Assembly: GCA_022843125.1 (NCBI GenBank)
Contig: JALHOG010000010.1
Span: 1 to 64,000 of the forward strand
DNA from: Ilumatobacteraceae bacterium
Lineage (GTDB): Bacteria; Actinomycetota; Acidimicrobiia; Acidimicrobiales; Ilumatobacteraceae
Length of the DNA: 64,000 nucleotides
Direction of reading: 5' to 3'
This document shows positions 1-8,340 of this stretch, one piece after another. The notes beneath the pieces are model-generated. The model did not search any database and was not told the origin of the DNA. It was given only the letters and a program-made list of their open reading frames with translations. Each line of letters opens with the position of its first letter. Positions within the stretch are counted from its first letter, which is position 1. Made by a program: the position numbers and the translations under genes.

Positions 1-627
1 CTCTCCGCCGCCGCATCCGAGATCGCACGCTCCGCCGGCGACGCCTCACGCACCGCCGAAACCGCCGTCCGCGCCGCCGACCACGCCAACCAACTCATGG
101 AACGCCTCGCCGACTCCTCAGCCCGCATCGGCGAAGTCGTCGAGAGCATCCGCGGGATCGCAGCCCAAACCACCATGCTCGCCCTCAACGCCACCATCGA
201 AGCCGCACGAGCCGGCGAAGCAGGCCGCGGGTTCGCCGTCGTCGCCTCCGAAGTCAAAGACCTCGCCGCCGAAACCGGCACCGCCACCGCCGACATCGTC
301 GGCCGCGTCGAAGCCATCCACTCCGACACCCAAGCCGCCCTCGTCGCCCTCGGCGAAGTCGCCCAAGTCATCACCGAAATCAGCAGCAGCCAATCAGTCA
401 TCGCAGCAGCCGTCGAAGAACAAGCAGCCACCACCGCCGAAATCGACCGCTCCCTCACCGAAGCCGTCACCGCCGTCAACCAGTTGGCCAGCCACACCCA
501 AGCCGACCACGCCGACCACGGCAGCAACGCCGGGTCGTATCGGGAGTATCACGTCGACGGCCGGATGTCGGACGCGTTCGGGCACGACTCGTTCGATGCC
601 GACGCCTGGGCCCTCGCAACCAGGTGA
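1..627 (+). CDS. Methyl-accepting chemotaxis protein, C-terminal part (5' end outside window)
   Basis: The reading frame is open from base 1, so only the C-terminal 208 residues are seen. They form the cytoplasmic coiled-coil signalling domain of chemoreceptors: the highly conserved hairpin tip reads [17 protein letters not shown], flanked by Ala/Glu-rich heptads. This tip normally contacts CheA/CheW. The last 40 or so residues ([13 protein letters not shown] onward) are not coiled coil and match nothing I recognise. The codon choice favours A- or C-ending codons (GAA, CAA), unlike the GAG/CAG preference of most genes downstream, which may reflect transfer or a repeated receptor family. Sensor and transmembrane parts lie upstream of the window. 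The next gene starts 3 bases after the stop. Confidence 0.9.
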   Translation, partial: LSAAASEIARSAGDASRTAETAVRAADHANQLMERLADSSARIGEVVESIRGIAAQTTMLALNATIEAARAGEAGRGFAVVASEVKDLAAETGTATADIVGRVEAIHSDTQAALVALGEVAQVITEISSSQSVIAAAVEEQAATTAEIDRSLTEAVTAVNQLASHTQADHADHGSNAGSYREYHVDGRMSDAFGHDSFDADAWALATR

Positions 628-630
628 GCC

Positions 631-1608
631 ATGACGATCAACGAACGGTTGGTCAGGCTGCTCGTCTCCAGACCTGATCGGCTCACAGCCCCCTCCACCG
701 TCGATCGGGACGCCCAGCTGACGATCGATGGCGTGCCTCCCCGCCCGATCCCGCCCCGCCCCAGCCAGCCGGCCACACCCTGGAACGCCATGCTCGGCCA
801 GCTCTCCCAGCACGGGACGATCGATGCGAGCGCCAACGGTGACCAACTGCTCGACGTCATCCTCTCCAGCGACGGGACCAGCCCCGACGAGCTCAAAGCG
901 CTGCTCGACCGACCCGGGCTCAGCGCCGAGCAACGCACCCGAGTCCTGAAGCACCCGCACGTCCCGGGCGACCTCGTGATCGCCTACCTCTGCGACGAAC
1001 GCCGCGACCGCGCCCCGTTCGCCGAACAGGACCTGCGCGATCAACTCGCGATGCTGCAGCAGATCGCCGGTGTCGACGGCGAAGAACGGCTGACGGCATG
1101 GGCGGCGCTGACCGTGCGCTGTGCCACTTCACCGGCCACCGCAGGGTTGATCGGCGACGTGATCATCGCCGCTCCTGGAGCCGATGCTGTGCTGCACGAA
1201 GCGGTCAGCCTCTCGATTCGACGGACCCGGCACGTCCCGGAATCGCTCGAACGCCATCTGCTCAGCCATCTCGCTGCGCCGGCCACCATCGCCCTGCTCC
1301 CGTTGCGGGACCTGATGCGGATGCTCGATCGGGCCGACCAGACCGGGGCCCGCTCGAGTCGATTCGAGGACGTGATCTGCGACCTGATCGCCGCGACCTG
1401 CGAGACCGACCCAGCGCGTTGGGCGCAGTTCTTCAGCCTGTCCGAGGAGCGTCGCGATGACAGCCTGCGGCAGTTGCTCGATGTGATCGACCCGACCGAC
1501 ACCGCCGCCGGTTCCCAGCGCCGACGGCGTCGGGACGTGCCCGGCTACCAGCGGCAGTCGAACTCACCGCTGCTGAAGCCGATCGAGTACGCGCCCGCCA
1601 AACGATGA
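631..1608 (+). CDS. Hypothetical protein, 325 aa, mostly helical
   Basis: I do not recognise the family. The ATG lies 3 bases after the stop of the chemoreceptor gene, so the two are probably co-transcribed. The N-terminus (about residues 20-60) is Pro-rich and probably disordered. Residues 60-290 are Leu/Ala/Asp/Arg-rich and look like stacked amphipathic helices, loosely resembling HEAT-type repeats. The C-terminus is basic, with RRRRR near residue 300. There is no signal peptide or membrane segment. Linkage to a chemoreceptor could mean a role in chemotaxis or surface sensing, but that is only inference. A weak hairpin (6-base stem, about 1629-1648) follows before the convergent xth gene. 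Confidence 0.6.
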   Translation: MTINERLVRLLVSRPDRLTAPSTVDRDAQLTIDGVPPRPIPPRPSQPATPWNAMLGQLSQHGTIDASANGDQLLDVILSSDGTSPDELKALLDRPGLSAEQRTRVLKHPHVPGDLVIAYLCDERRDRAPFAEQDLRDQLAMLQQIAGVDGEERLTAWAALTVRCATSPATAGLIGDVIIAAPGADAVLHEAVSLSIRRTRHVPESLERHLLSHLAAPATIALLPLRDLMRMLDRADQTGARSSRFEDVICDLIAATCETDPARWAQFFSLSEERRDDSLRQLLDVIDPTDTAAGSQRRRRRDVPGYQRQSNSPLLKPIEYAPAKR

Positions 1609-1693
1609 CAGCAGGCACGCGCCGACAGCGGACCCGTGCAACGGTCCGACGGTCACGGTGGACGTGCTCGCACCGACGGCCGGTCAGAACGGC

Positions 1694-2479
1694 TCAGTCG
1701 GCCAGGTCGAGCACCAGCGGGGCGTGATCGGACGCGAGCACAGCCCGACGTTCGTCACCGTCGATCCAGACCCGCTGCACCCGATCGGCGGCGGGCGGCG
1801 AACACAACGCCAGATCGATGCGGAGCCCGTTGTTCCGCTCGACTTGGCCGGGTCGATAGCTCCACCACGTGAACACGCCTGCGTCGGGCAGGTGCTCACG
1901 GGTGACGTCGCGCAGTCCGATGTCGCCGAGCGCGGCAACCGCAGCCCGTTCGGGTGGGCTGGCGTGGGTGAGTCGCCGCCACCGAACCGGGTCGTAGATG
2001 TCGAGATCGGTCGGCGCGACGTTGAAGTCGCCCGCCAGCACGTGCACGTCCGCCGCAGCCGCGACCGTCGCACGCAAACGTTCGAACCACACGAGCTTGA
2101 AGAGGTAGTGCGAGTCGGCGAGCGTGCGCCCGTTCGGCGCATAGAGCGACCACACCCTCAGGCCTGCGCAGGTAGCGCCGATCAGCCGGGCCTCGTCGAA
2201 CGGTGGCCGGTTCGGACCGGGAAACCCGCGGCACACATCGACGAGTCCGACCCGGCTCAGGATCGCTACGCCGTTCCAGTGGTCGCGCCCGTGGTGGGCG
2301 ACTGCGTATCCGAGCGCCGCACAGTCATCGACGAAACCACCTGCGGCGAACACTGCGTCGCTGCACTTGGTCTCCTGGAGGAGGGCGATATCTGGTTCGT
2401 GCCGGCGCAGCCAGTCGATCACCCGACCGTGGCGGGCCCGGATCGAGTTGACGTTCCACGACACGATCCGCAGCGGCAC
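1694..2479 (-). CDS. xth: Exodeoxyribonuclease III (AP endonuclease, EEP family)
   Basis: 261 residues, normal length for the Xth/ExoA family that incises DNA 5' of abasic sites and removes 3' blocking groups in base excision repair. Signature motifs are in order: SWNVNSIRAR at the N-terminus, LLQETKC (metal-binding Glu), YAPNG, AGDFNVAP (Asp/Asn catalytic pair), LRIDLAL, and the C-terminal SDHAPLVLDL with the catalytic Asp-His. The start is a GTG placed 6 bases after a TATCGT -10-like hexamer, which suggests a leaderless transcript. The gene is convergent with the upstream unknown gene. The next gene on the same strand (2507-2968) ends 27 bases before the start. Confidence 0.95.
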   Translation of the reverse strand: MPLRIVSWNVNSIRARHGRVIDWLRRHEPDIALLQETKCSDAVFAAGGFVDDCAALGYAVAHHGRDHWNGVAILSRVGLVDVCRGFPGPNRPPFDEARLIGATCAGLRVWSLYAPNGRTLADSHYLFKLVWFERLRATVAAAADVHVLAGDFNVAPTDLDIYDPVRWRRLTHASPPERAAVAALGDIGLRDVTREHLPDAGVFTWWSYRPGQVERNNGLRIDLALCSPPAADRVQRVWIDGDERRAVLASDHAPLVLDLAD

Positions 2480-2485
2480 ACGGCG

Positions 2486-2491
2486 ACGATA
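2486..2491 (-). promoter_or_regulatory. Leaderless-type -10 hexamer for xth
   Basis: TATCGT on the minus strand, with 6 bases to the GTG start at 2479. It fits the TAnnnT-N6-start pattern repeated through this window. Confidence 0.5.
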
Positions 2492-2506
2492 CGGGTCCGA
2501 CCCGGT

Positions 2507-2968
2507 TCACACGATGCGACGGCGCTGCGGCGGTGGTGCGACGGGACGGCCGAACTGGCTGTACAGCTCGCGGCGCAGCGACCCGTCGGGCCGCCACTTC
2601 CGGATCGCCGCGACCCCACCTGCACCATCGTGGCGACGACCTTCGAGGTAACGCTCTTCGTAGTGCACCCGGCCGTTCGCGAAGTACCCACGCACGGCAG
2701 GCAGGCCGTCACCCGGATCTTGCAACAAGCCCGCCCGATAGTGCATCTCGTACTTCGTGCACCCGTTCGGTCGGTAGCGGGTGTACGCCGGCATACGTCG
2801 CGTCGGGTTGTCGAGCAAGCCGTCGGCAAGCCACGCGATGTAGAGGATCGACCCGTCGAGACGGAAGCGGACGCGGCCGGTGAAGCGCTCCGGGATCTCG
2901 GACTCATCATCGACGTCGATCGTCGTGATGACCCGGAAGGACAGGGAGTTCGGGAGGAGGTCCACCAC
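2507..2968 (-). CDS. Hypothetical protein, 153 aa, YwqK/MORN-like repeats
   Basis: A small protein with repeated short beta-type units of the form Y-x-x-G-R/C-x-x-Y/E-x-x-Y (for example YFANGRVHYEERY and KWRPDGSLRRELY). Such units resemble the MORN-like repeats of YwqK-type proteins, but the match is weak and no function is claimed. There is no signal peptide. The start is probably the GTG at 2968 (a second GTG follows directly). It lies upstream of xth on the same strand with a 27-base gap, so co-transcription is possible. Confidence 0.5.
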   Translation of the reverse strand: MVDLLPNSLSFRVITTIDVDDESEIPERFTGRVRFRLDGSILYIAWLADGLLDNPTRRMPAYTRYRPNGCTKYEMHYRAGLLQDPGDGLPAVRGYFANGRVHYEERYLEGRRHDGAGGVAAIRKWRPDGSLRRELYSQFGRPVAPPPQRRRIV

Positions 2969-3042
2969 CAGGTCTATCGAACGTCGACCGGGCCGACTTG
3001 AGCCTGGTCAGCAGGTCGATCCGACCAACGGTGACCGACCGG

Positions 3043-3471
3043 TCAGCGGGTGCCGACCAGACCGGCCACCGACACCTCGACGCCCGGAAGAGCGGCAGCG
3101 AGGCGGTCGACGGCAGCGGCATCGCTGCGCATGCTCGACGGCGGCAGGACGATCCGGCTGACGCTCCGCTCGTTCGCGAGGAGCACCAGTTCGGCCGTCG
3201 CATCGGGCCCGGTGGCGAGCACGGTCTCCACGAGGCGCGAGCCCAGACCGGCGCGGGGCGCTACCTGGTCGAGGTACGTGAAGCCGGCGTCGGCGAGGCT
3301 GATTCCCTCGGCGGCTGCGAACTCACGGAGGGCGGCGCTCGTGCGGCCGCTCAGCAGCACCACGAGGGCGACATGGCGGTCACTCGGATCGAGCGCATCG
3401 AGCCCTGCCTCGCCGTCGGCGTTGGTGGGATCGAGCAGGACCAGTGTGGTGGGGTGGGTGTGATCGTTCAT
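3043..3471 (-). CDS. Hypothetical alpha/beta protein, universal-stress-like
   Basis: 142 residues from the ATG at 3471, chosen because a clear GGAG Shine-Dalgarno element lies about 8 bases upstream; the open frame could be read further back, but that extension has poor protein character. The sequence alternates hydrophobic strands and helices: TTLVLLDPTN at the N-terminus, HVALVVLLSG, ELVLLANERS and a final VEVSVAGL. This resembles a Rossmann-like universal stress protein fold, but the ATP-binding G-x2-G-x9-G-S/T signature is not present. Function unknown. It lies between the 2507-2968 gene and the SDR gene, on the same strand. Confidence 0.55.
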   Translation of the reverse strand: MNDHTHPTTLVLLDPTNADGEAGLDALDPSDRHVALVVLLSGRTSAALREFAAAEGISLADAGFTYLDQVAPRAGLGSRLVETVLATGPDATAELVLLANERSVSRIVLPPSSMRSDAAAVDRLAAALPGVEVSVAGLVGTR

Positions 3472-3628
3472 GGGGGGTCTCCTTCCGAAAGCCGGATCGA
3501 GCGTCGTCGTCGTCGCCGACGACGGTCTCGAAACCGACCCTACGGATGTCCAGTGAAGCGGCGATGAACGCCGCATTGCCACGTCGACCGTGCGACGAGA
3601 CACCTGTCACGCCAGCAGCTCACAGATG

Positions 3629-3646
3629 TGGTGACCCCTGTCACCA
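3629..3646 (-). terminator. Hairpin downstream of the SDR gene
   Basis: A perfect 7-base stem with a 4-base loop (TGGTGAC / GTCACCA), 33 bases past the stop of the minus-strand SDR gene. No T-run follows, so rho-independent termination is only possible. Confidence 0.35.
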
Positions 3647-3678
3647 GGGACGATGCGGTCTGTCGCGGCGCAGCGCAC

Positions 3679-4581
3679 TCAGCTCGGCAGCGTCAGGTCG
3701 AGACCGAACGCGTCGCGGAACCCATCGATGTAGGCGGGCATCCCGGCGAGCGTGCCGAGCGCGACCCACGCCTCGTCGGTCAGCGCCGCACGACCCTGCA
3801 CGAGCTCGTTACCGCCCCAGCTCACCTGATAGCGGAGCTTCGGATCGTCGGTCTCGATCGCGTGGCGGATCACCTCGGCGACCTCGTCGGCGTCGGTCGC
3901 GTGGTGATAGCCGGCCGCGTACATCTGGAGCATCCGGTCGTACTGCGCGGCGTAGACGCCGGTGTCGTTCTTCGCGTCGGTGTTCTTGCCGAAGATGGAC
4001 GACTTGGTCACACCCGGCTCGACGATCACGACGCGAACCCCGAACGCCGCGACCTCGATGGCGAGTTGCTCGCTGATCCCCTCGAACGCCCACTTCGCGG
4101 CGACGTACGGCGCCTGAGCGATGGCGCCGATCCGTCCGGCGACCGACGTGATGTTGACGATCGTGCCGGCTCCGCGCTCGCGCATGCCGGGCAGCACCTG
4201 CTGGACGCAGCGCACACCCCCGCACAGGTCGACGTTCATCACCTCGAGGAAGCGCTCGGCCGATGTCTCCTCGACCACGCCGTTCCCACCGATGCCAGCG
4301 TTGTTGACGAGATGATCGACATGACCGACCCGCTCGAAGATCTCGGCGAACCCGTCACGCACCGAGTCGTCGGATGCGATGTCGAGCTCCACCAGATCGA
4401 CCGTGACACCGGCGGCGTCGGCAGCCGCGCTCAACTTGTCGGCCTTGGCGACCGATCGGACGGTACCGATCACCGTGTGTCCCGACTTGGCAAGATGCAG
4501 GGCGGTGGCGCGGCCGATGCCGGAATTGGCGCCGGTCACGACGGTGACCGGCGAACCGCCAGCAGACAGAGGTGCAGACAT
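3679..4581 (-). CDS. Short-chain dehydrogenase/reductase (SDR)
   Basis: 300 residues from the ATG at 4581. Classical SDR features are present: TGANSGIG near residue 17 (NAD(P)-binding TGxxxGxG), NNAG around residue 95, an active-site Ser in ITSVAG, YVAAK (catalytic Tyr and Lys, Y-x3-K), and a PG motif in VEPGV. The N-terminal TVRS after the second strand, rather than an acidic residue, hints at NADP(H) preference. The substrate cannot be told. Its start codon overlaps the divergent SGNH hydrolase start by two bases (CATG read both ways), leaving no intergenic region. No convincing ribosome site is seen, so a leaderless or very short-leader message is likely. Confidence 0.88.
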   Translation of the reverse strand: MSAPLSAGGSPVTVVTGANSGIGRATALHLAKSGHTVIGTVRSVAKADKLSAAADAAGVTVDLVELDIASDDSVRDGFAEIFERVGHVDHLVNNAGIGGNGVVEETSAERFLEVMNVDLCGGVRCVQQVLPGMRERGAGTIVNITSVAGRIGAIAQAPYVAAKWAFEGISEQLAIEVAAFGVRVVIVEPGVTKSSIFGKNTDAKNDTGVYAAQYDRMLQMYAAGYHHATDADEVAEVIRHAIETDDPKLRYQVSWGGNELVQGRAALTDEAWVALGTLAGMPAYIDGFRDAFGLDLTLPS

Positions 4582-6514
4582 GAAGAGCAGCGTACGACAG
4601 GGGTACCGACTGGTCCGCGTTCGACGCTCGGCCAACGCCACCGTTGCAGGCCTCGTCAGCGGCGCCCTGGCGCTCACCGCCGTCATCACGTTCTCGACCG
4701 GCCAGCCGGCCGCCGCGGCCGAGGTCGCGAGCGCCTTCGTGCCGGTCGGCCCCGTGCGGCTCGCCGACACGCGGCTCACCCCGTGCGGCTGTTCCGACCC
4801 GGCTGCGGCGACGATCACCGTCGACATCGCCGGGCAGCCAGGCATCCCCGAGGGCGCCGTCGCCGCGGCCGTCGTGATCACGGCGACGCCCGTGGCATCG
4901 CCCGGCTTCGTCACGGTCCACCCATCGGGCGCGGAGCGACCACTCGCATCCACCCTCAACACGCGCACCGACCGAGTCGTCGCGAACTCGACGATCGTCC
5001 AGCTCGGCAGCGACGGAGCGCTCGCGTTCTACCGCCACACACCGGGCGACCTGATCATCGACGTGACCGGTGTCTTCGTGGAATCGTCGCAGGCGCGAGC
5101 CGGTCGGTTCGTGCCGGTGACGAGCCGCCGCATCGCCGACACCCGGGTGGGGCTCGGCGGCACCACCGGTCCGATCGGGCCCGCCGGCGACCTACCGATC
5201 AGCATCCCCGGCGGAGTCCCGGCCGACGCCACCGCGCTCGCAGTGACGATCACGAGCGTCGGCGACGAGGCACCGGGATTCGTGGCGAGCCGTCGCACGG
5301 GCGACCCGGTGCGATCGACCTCGTTCCTCAACGTCACCGGCACCGGTGGCGCAGTCGCAGCAACGGTGATCCTGCCGGTGTCGCCGGCCGGGCTGACGCT
5401 GCGCTCCCACCATCGCGGTCACCTCGTCGTCGACCTGCTCGGGTGGTTCACCGGACCGAGCGCTCCCGACTCGACCGAAGGCCTGTTCGTCCCGATGACG
5501 CCGCAGCGCCTGCTCGACACCCGGACCACCGGCGTGCGCGCCTGGCCGGGTGGGACCGTCGAGGTGAACCCGGGCATCGTCGACGCCGCCGCGCTCGTCA
5601 CCAACGTGACCGCCACCGCCGCCGATCGTGCCGGGTTCGTCACGGCGTACCCGGCGCGCACCCCACGACCCGGCATCTCCACGCTCAACCCGGCACTGCA
5701 CGATCACACGCTCGCCAATCTGGCGATCACCACGCCGAGCGACGTCGGCCTCGCCTACTTCGCGAGCTCGGGCACCGACGTGATCGTCGATGTCACCGGG
5801 CGCTTCATCGGCGTTCGGGCAACGGCGACCGAGGCCCAGGCCGCCAATTCCCCCGGACGGTCCAGGGTGTTGATGGTCGGCGACTCCACGCTGGCGGCGA
5901 TACCGCTCTATGCACGGTCGCAGTCTGCGTTCCTCGGCTTCGACGGGATCGTCGACGCAGCATCGTGCCGGCGCCTGATGCGGCCCTCCTGTCTCAGCAA
6001 CGTCACCGGTGTCATTCCGAACACCGCGGTGGAGGCGATCCTCGAGACACCGGGCACGATCGACATCCTGGTGGTCAAAGCCGGCTACAACGACTGGTTC
6101 AGCGACTTCCCCACCGAGTTCGACGCAGTGGTACGCGCCGGTCGCGCCAAGGGCGCCCACACGATCGTGTGGATGAACTTCACCGAGGAGGGCGTCGATC
6201 GGCCACGGGCGCGCCAGGCGTACCTCGAGAACAACATCGACCTCCACTGGCTGGTGACGCTCCCGCAGTACAGCGACGTGCTCCTCGCCGATTGGCGGGC
6301 GTACGTGCGCTCGGCGCCGGCGAACTGGACGTACGACGGAACGCACCTCACCGAGTACGGGTCGTGGCTCGCCACCGACTACATCTCACGGTGGATCGCA
6401 GCCATCGAGCACCGCCCGTGCCCGACTCCGTGGGGCCCCGACGGCCCGGTGTTGACCCCGTGCCCGAAGCCCGAACTGATCGGCCCCGTCCCCGACGTGA
6501 TGTCGCTCTACTGA
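4580..6514 (+). CDS. Secreted SGNH/GDSL hydrolase with N-terminal 'RLxDTR' repeats
   Basis: 644 residues from the ATG at 4580. Residues 1-48 look like a signal peptide: basic start, hydrophobic stretch, and a PAAAA cleavage region. Three repeats of about 130 residues follow, each opening F-V-P-V/M-x-P-x-R-L/I-x-DTR and closing with a VIVDVTG-type strand; this exported domain is also found in the gene at 60015-63800. The C-terminal 210 or so residues are an SGNH hydrolase: MVGDSTLA (block I Ser), VVKAGYND (Asn block) and YDGTHLTEYG (catalytic Asp-x2-His). A role on surface polysaccharide or peptidoglycan acyl groups is plausible but unproven. It shares the start tetranucleotide with the divergent SDR gene. 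Confidence 0.82.
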   Translation: MKSSVRQGYRLVRVRRSANATVAGLVSGALALTAVITFSTGQPAAAAEVASAFVPVGPVRLADTRLTPCGCSDPAAATITVDIAGQPGIPEGAVAAAVVITATPVASPGFVTVHPSGAERPLASTLNTRTDRVVANSTIVQLGSDGALAFYRHTPGDLIIDVTGVFVESSQARAGRFVPVTSRRIADTRVGLGGTTGPIGPAGDLPISIPGGVPADATALAVTITSVGDEAPGFVASRRTGDPVRSTSFLNVTGTGGAVAATVILPVSPAGLTLRSHHRGHLVVDLLGWFTGPSAPDSTEGLFVPMTPQRLLDTRTTGVRAWPGGTVEVNPGIVDAAALVTNVTATAADRAGFVTAYPARTPRPGISTLNPALHDHTLANLAITTPSDVGLAYFASSGTDVIVDVTGRFIGVRATATEAQAANSPGRSRVLMVGDSTLAAIPLYARSQSAFLGFDGIVDAASCRRLMRPSCLSNVTGVIPNTAVEAILETPGTIDILVVKAGYNDWFSDFPTEFDAVVRAGRAKGAHTIVWMNFTEEGVDRPRARQAYLENNIDLHWLVTLPQYSDVLLADWRAYVRSAPANWTYDGTHLTEYGSWLATDYISRWIAAIEHRPCPTPWGPDGPVLTPCPKPELIGPVPDVMSLY

Positions 6515-6527
6515 CCGTCAGGGACCC

Positions 6528-7502
6528 TCAGGGCTGGACGGCCGTGCGGAGGGTGGCGAGCCAGTCGTCTGCGAGTCGCCAGCGCTCGTCGGCATGGGCG
6601 CGGGCATCGGACGCACTGCCGTCGGCACGCGGCCACGAGCCGAAGAATTTCACCGCACCCTGCTTGGCGTGCAGCGCACGCATCGCGTCGGCGAGCAGGT
6701 CGTCCGAGACGTGCCCCTCGGCGAAGAGGATGAAGCAGTAGTCACCGAGGCCGCCGTGCTTGGTGGGTCGCGAGATGAGGTTGGACAGGTTGATGCGGCG
6801 CGCCGCGAACTCCTGCAGGATCGAGATCAGGCTGCCCGGCTCGTCGGCGCGCTGGTAGACGACGAGCGCCGTGCGATCGTGACCAGTCGGCGCAGGGATG
6901 CCGCTACGGGTGACGACCACGAAGCGGGTCTGGTTGCCGTCGTGATCCTCGATGTTCTCGGCGATCACGTCGAGCCCGTAGCGCTCGGCCGCAACCCGTG
7001 GCGCGATCGCTGCGAGATGCGGGGACACGTCCTCGCTGACGAGCTGTGCGGCGGCCGCGGTCGACGCAGCGGCCCGGATGTCGGCGGCGGGCAGGTGCTC
7101 GCGGAGGAACCGGTGACACTGCGCCGTGGCGACCGGGATCGACAGGATCTCCTTGACATCGCCGAGCCGAACGCCGGCCTTCGCCGCGAGGCACATGTGG
7201 ATGTCGAGCACGACCTCGCGAATGATCACCAGATCGTGTTCGAAGGCGAGCGAGTCGAGCGTGAAGTTGACCATGCCCTCGATCGAGTTCTCGATCGGGA
7301 CGAAACCGAGATCGACATCGCCGGCGGTGACCGCATCGAGCGCATCGGGAACGGTGCGATACGCGACGAGCTCGCCGGCCGCGAGATCGGGCTGGCTGCG
7401 CAGCGCCTGCTCGGTGAAGGTCCCGAACGGCCCCAGGAACGCAACACGCAGCGCGACGTCGGACTCGACGCTCGTGGGGGCGGGGACGGCAGGGTCGTTC
7501 AC
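6528..7502 (-). CDS. pheA: Prephenate dehydratase
   Basis: 324 residues in the monofunctional PheA arrangement, converting prephenate to phenylpyruvate in phenylalanine synthesis. The catalytic domain opens with VAFLGPFGTFTEQAL and includes FVPIENSIEG and the catalytic GNQTRF motif near residue 200. A C-terminal ACT regulatory domain follows (ALVVYQ, PGSLISIL, and LISRP where E. coli-type enzymes have ESRP), so feedback control by Phe is likely. The last 40 residues (ADERWRLADDWLATLR) form an extra helical tail. The GTG start lies 7 bases after a TAGCCT -10-like element. The gene is convergent with the SGNH hydrolase, with 13 bases between stops. Confidence 0.95.
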   Translation of the reverse strand: MNDPAVPAPTSVESDVALRVAFLGPFGTFTEQALRSQPDLAAGELVAYRTVPDALDAVTAGDVDLGFVPIENSIEGMVNFTLDSLAFEHDLVIIREVVLDIHMCLAAKAGVRLGDVKEILSIPVATAQCHRFLREHLPAADIRAAASTAAAAQLVSEDVSPHLAAIAPRVAAERYGLDVIAENIEDHDGNQTRFVVVTRSGIPAPTGHDRTALVVYQRADEPGSLISILQEFAARRINLSNLISRPTKHGGLGDYCFILFAEGHVSDDLLADAMRALHAKQGAVKFFGSWPRADGSASDARAHADERWRLADDWLATLRTAVQP

Positions 7503-7509
7503 GGTCCCG

Positions 7510-7515
7510 AGGCTA
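7510..7515 (-). promoter_or_regulatory. Leaderless-type -10 hexamer for pheA
   Basis: TAGCCT on the minus strand, 7 bases before the GTG start at 7502. Confidence 0.45.
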
Positions 7516-7551
7516 CCGAGCAGCCCGAACCCCTCCGGCGCCGGTTGGTGC

Positions 7552-8340
7552 TCAGGCCGGGAGGTTGCTGGTGACGAGTTCGAGGAGCTCGTCGGTGTCG
7601 TGTTCGCCCGACCAGCGCGCCGCCACCGTCCCGTCCGCGCCGATCAGCGTGACGAACGGGAAGCCGTCGACGCCGAACGCCGATGTGCCGATGAACTGCT
7701 GGGCCTGCATGTCGACACCGTCGGCGATCACCGGATAGGTCCAGTCGAGATCGTCGAGCCACTTCGACGCCGGGAAGTTCGGGCGCGTCGGGTCGATCGC
7801 CGTGCTGACAGCGACGATGTCGAGGTCGGCCGGGAGGCTCCCGGCGTCGCGCAGCTCGTTGATGCGGGGGATCTCGCTGTTGCAGTGCGGGCACCAGTGG
7901 GCCACGAACACGACCATCGTCGGGCCGTTCTCGGTGGCGTCGACGCGCACGGTCGCACCGTCGTAGTCGAGCCCGACGAGGACCGGGGCAGCCATCCCGA
8001 GCGCAGGGTCCGCCTCGACCGCTGTGCCCTGGCCGAGTGGCGGGAGGGCTGCGCCGATCACCTCGAGCGGGCCTACGTGGCCGACGAACTCCTCCGGGAG
8101 ATCCGGCGCGATGGTCGCGTTCGGGCCGTCGCCGGTCGGGGCTGCGGCGGTCTCTGTGGCGGCGGTCTCTGCGGCGGCGGTCTCTGCGGCAGCGGTCTCT
8201 GCGGCGGCGGTCTCTGCGGCAGCGGTCTCCGTGGCAGCGGTCTCGGTCGGGCCCGACTCGACCGGATCGTCGCCACCGCAGGCCGCCGTGACGAGCACGA
8301 GCGCCCCGACGACGGTGGCGAGTCGTTGACGATGATTCAT
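7552..8340 (-). CDS. Thioredoxin-fold lipoprotein with DsbA-type CPHC site
   Basis: 262 residues starting MNHRQRL. The N-terminus is a lipoprotein signal with the lipobox TAAC near residue 20. It is followed by a low-complexity linker of ETAAA pentapeptides. The rest is a thioredoxin-like domain (TlpA/AhpC-TSA type): VVFVAHWCPHCNSEIP holds the active site, and the cis-Pro region reads VDGFPFVTLI. CPHC is the DsbA-type dipeptide, so an oxidising rather than reducing role outside the membrane is plausible. The ATG overlaps the stop of the upstream DsbB-like gene by 4 bases (ATGA), which strongly suggests the two form a functional disulfide-forming pair. Confidence 0.85.
   Translation of the reverse strand: MNHRQRLATVVGALVLVTAACGGDDPVESGPTETAATETAAAETAAAETAAAETAAAETAATETAAAPTGDGPNATIAPDLPEEFVGHVGPLEVIGAALPPLGQGTAVEADPALGMAAPVLVGLDYDGATVRVDATENGPTMVVFVAHWCPHCNSEIPRINELRDAGSLPADLDIVAVSTAIDPTRPNFPASKWLDDLDWTYPVIADGVDMQAQQFIGTSAFGVDGFPFVTLIGADGTVAARWSGEHDTDELLELVTSNLPA
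8144..8248 (-). repeat. Seven tandem 15-bp units encoding an ETAAA linker
   Basis: Seven direct 15-base units (8144, 8159, 8174, 8189, 8204, 8219, 8234), differing at a few third positions, encode Glu-Thr-Ala-Ala/Thr-Ala pentapeptides between the lipobox and the thioredoxin fold. Units are in frame, so copy-number change alters only linker length. Confidence 0.85.

Noticed and set aside
3628-6741. A very long open frame (over 1000 codons) on the plus strand crossing the SDR, hydrolase and pheA genes
   Set aside because: High GC removes stops from shadow frames. The translation is Arg/His/Pro-rich with no domain, whereas the other frames hold clear SDR, SGNH and PheA motifs.
8144-8248. Tandem 15-base units considered as a CRISPR-like array
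   Set aside because: No spacers; the units are contiguous, in frame and encode a lipoprotein linker.
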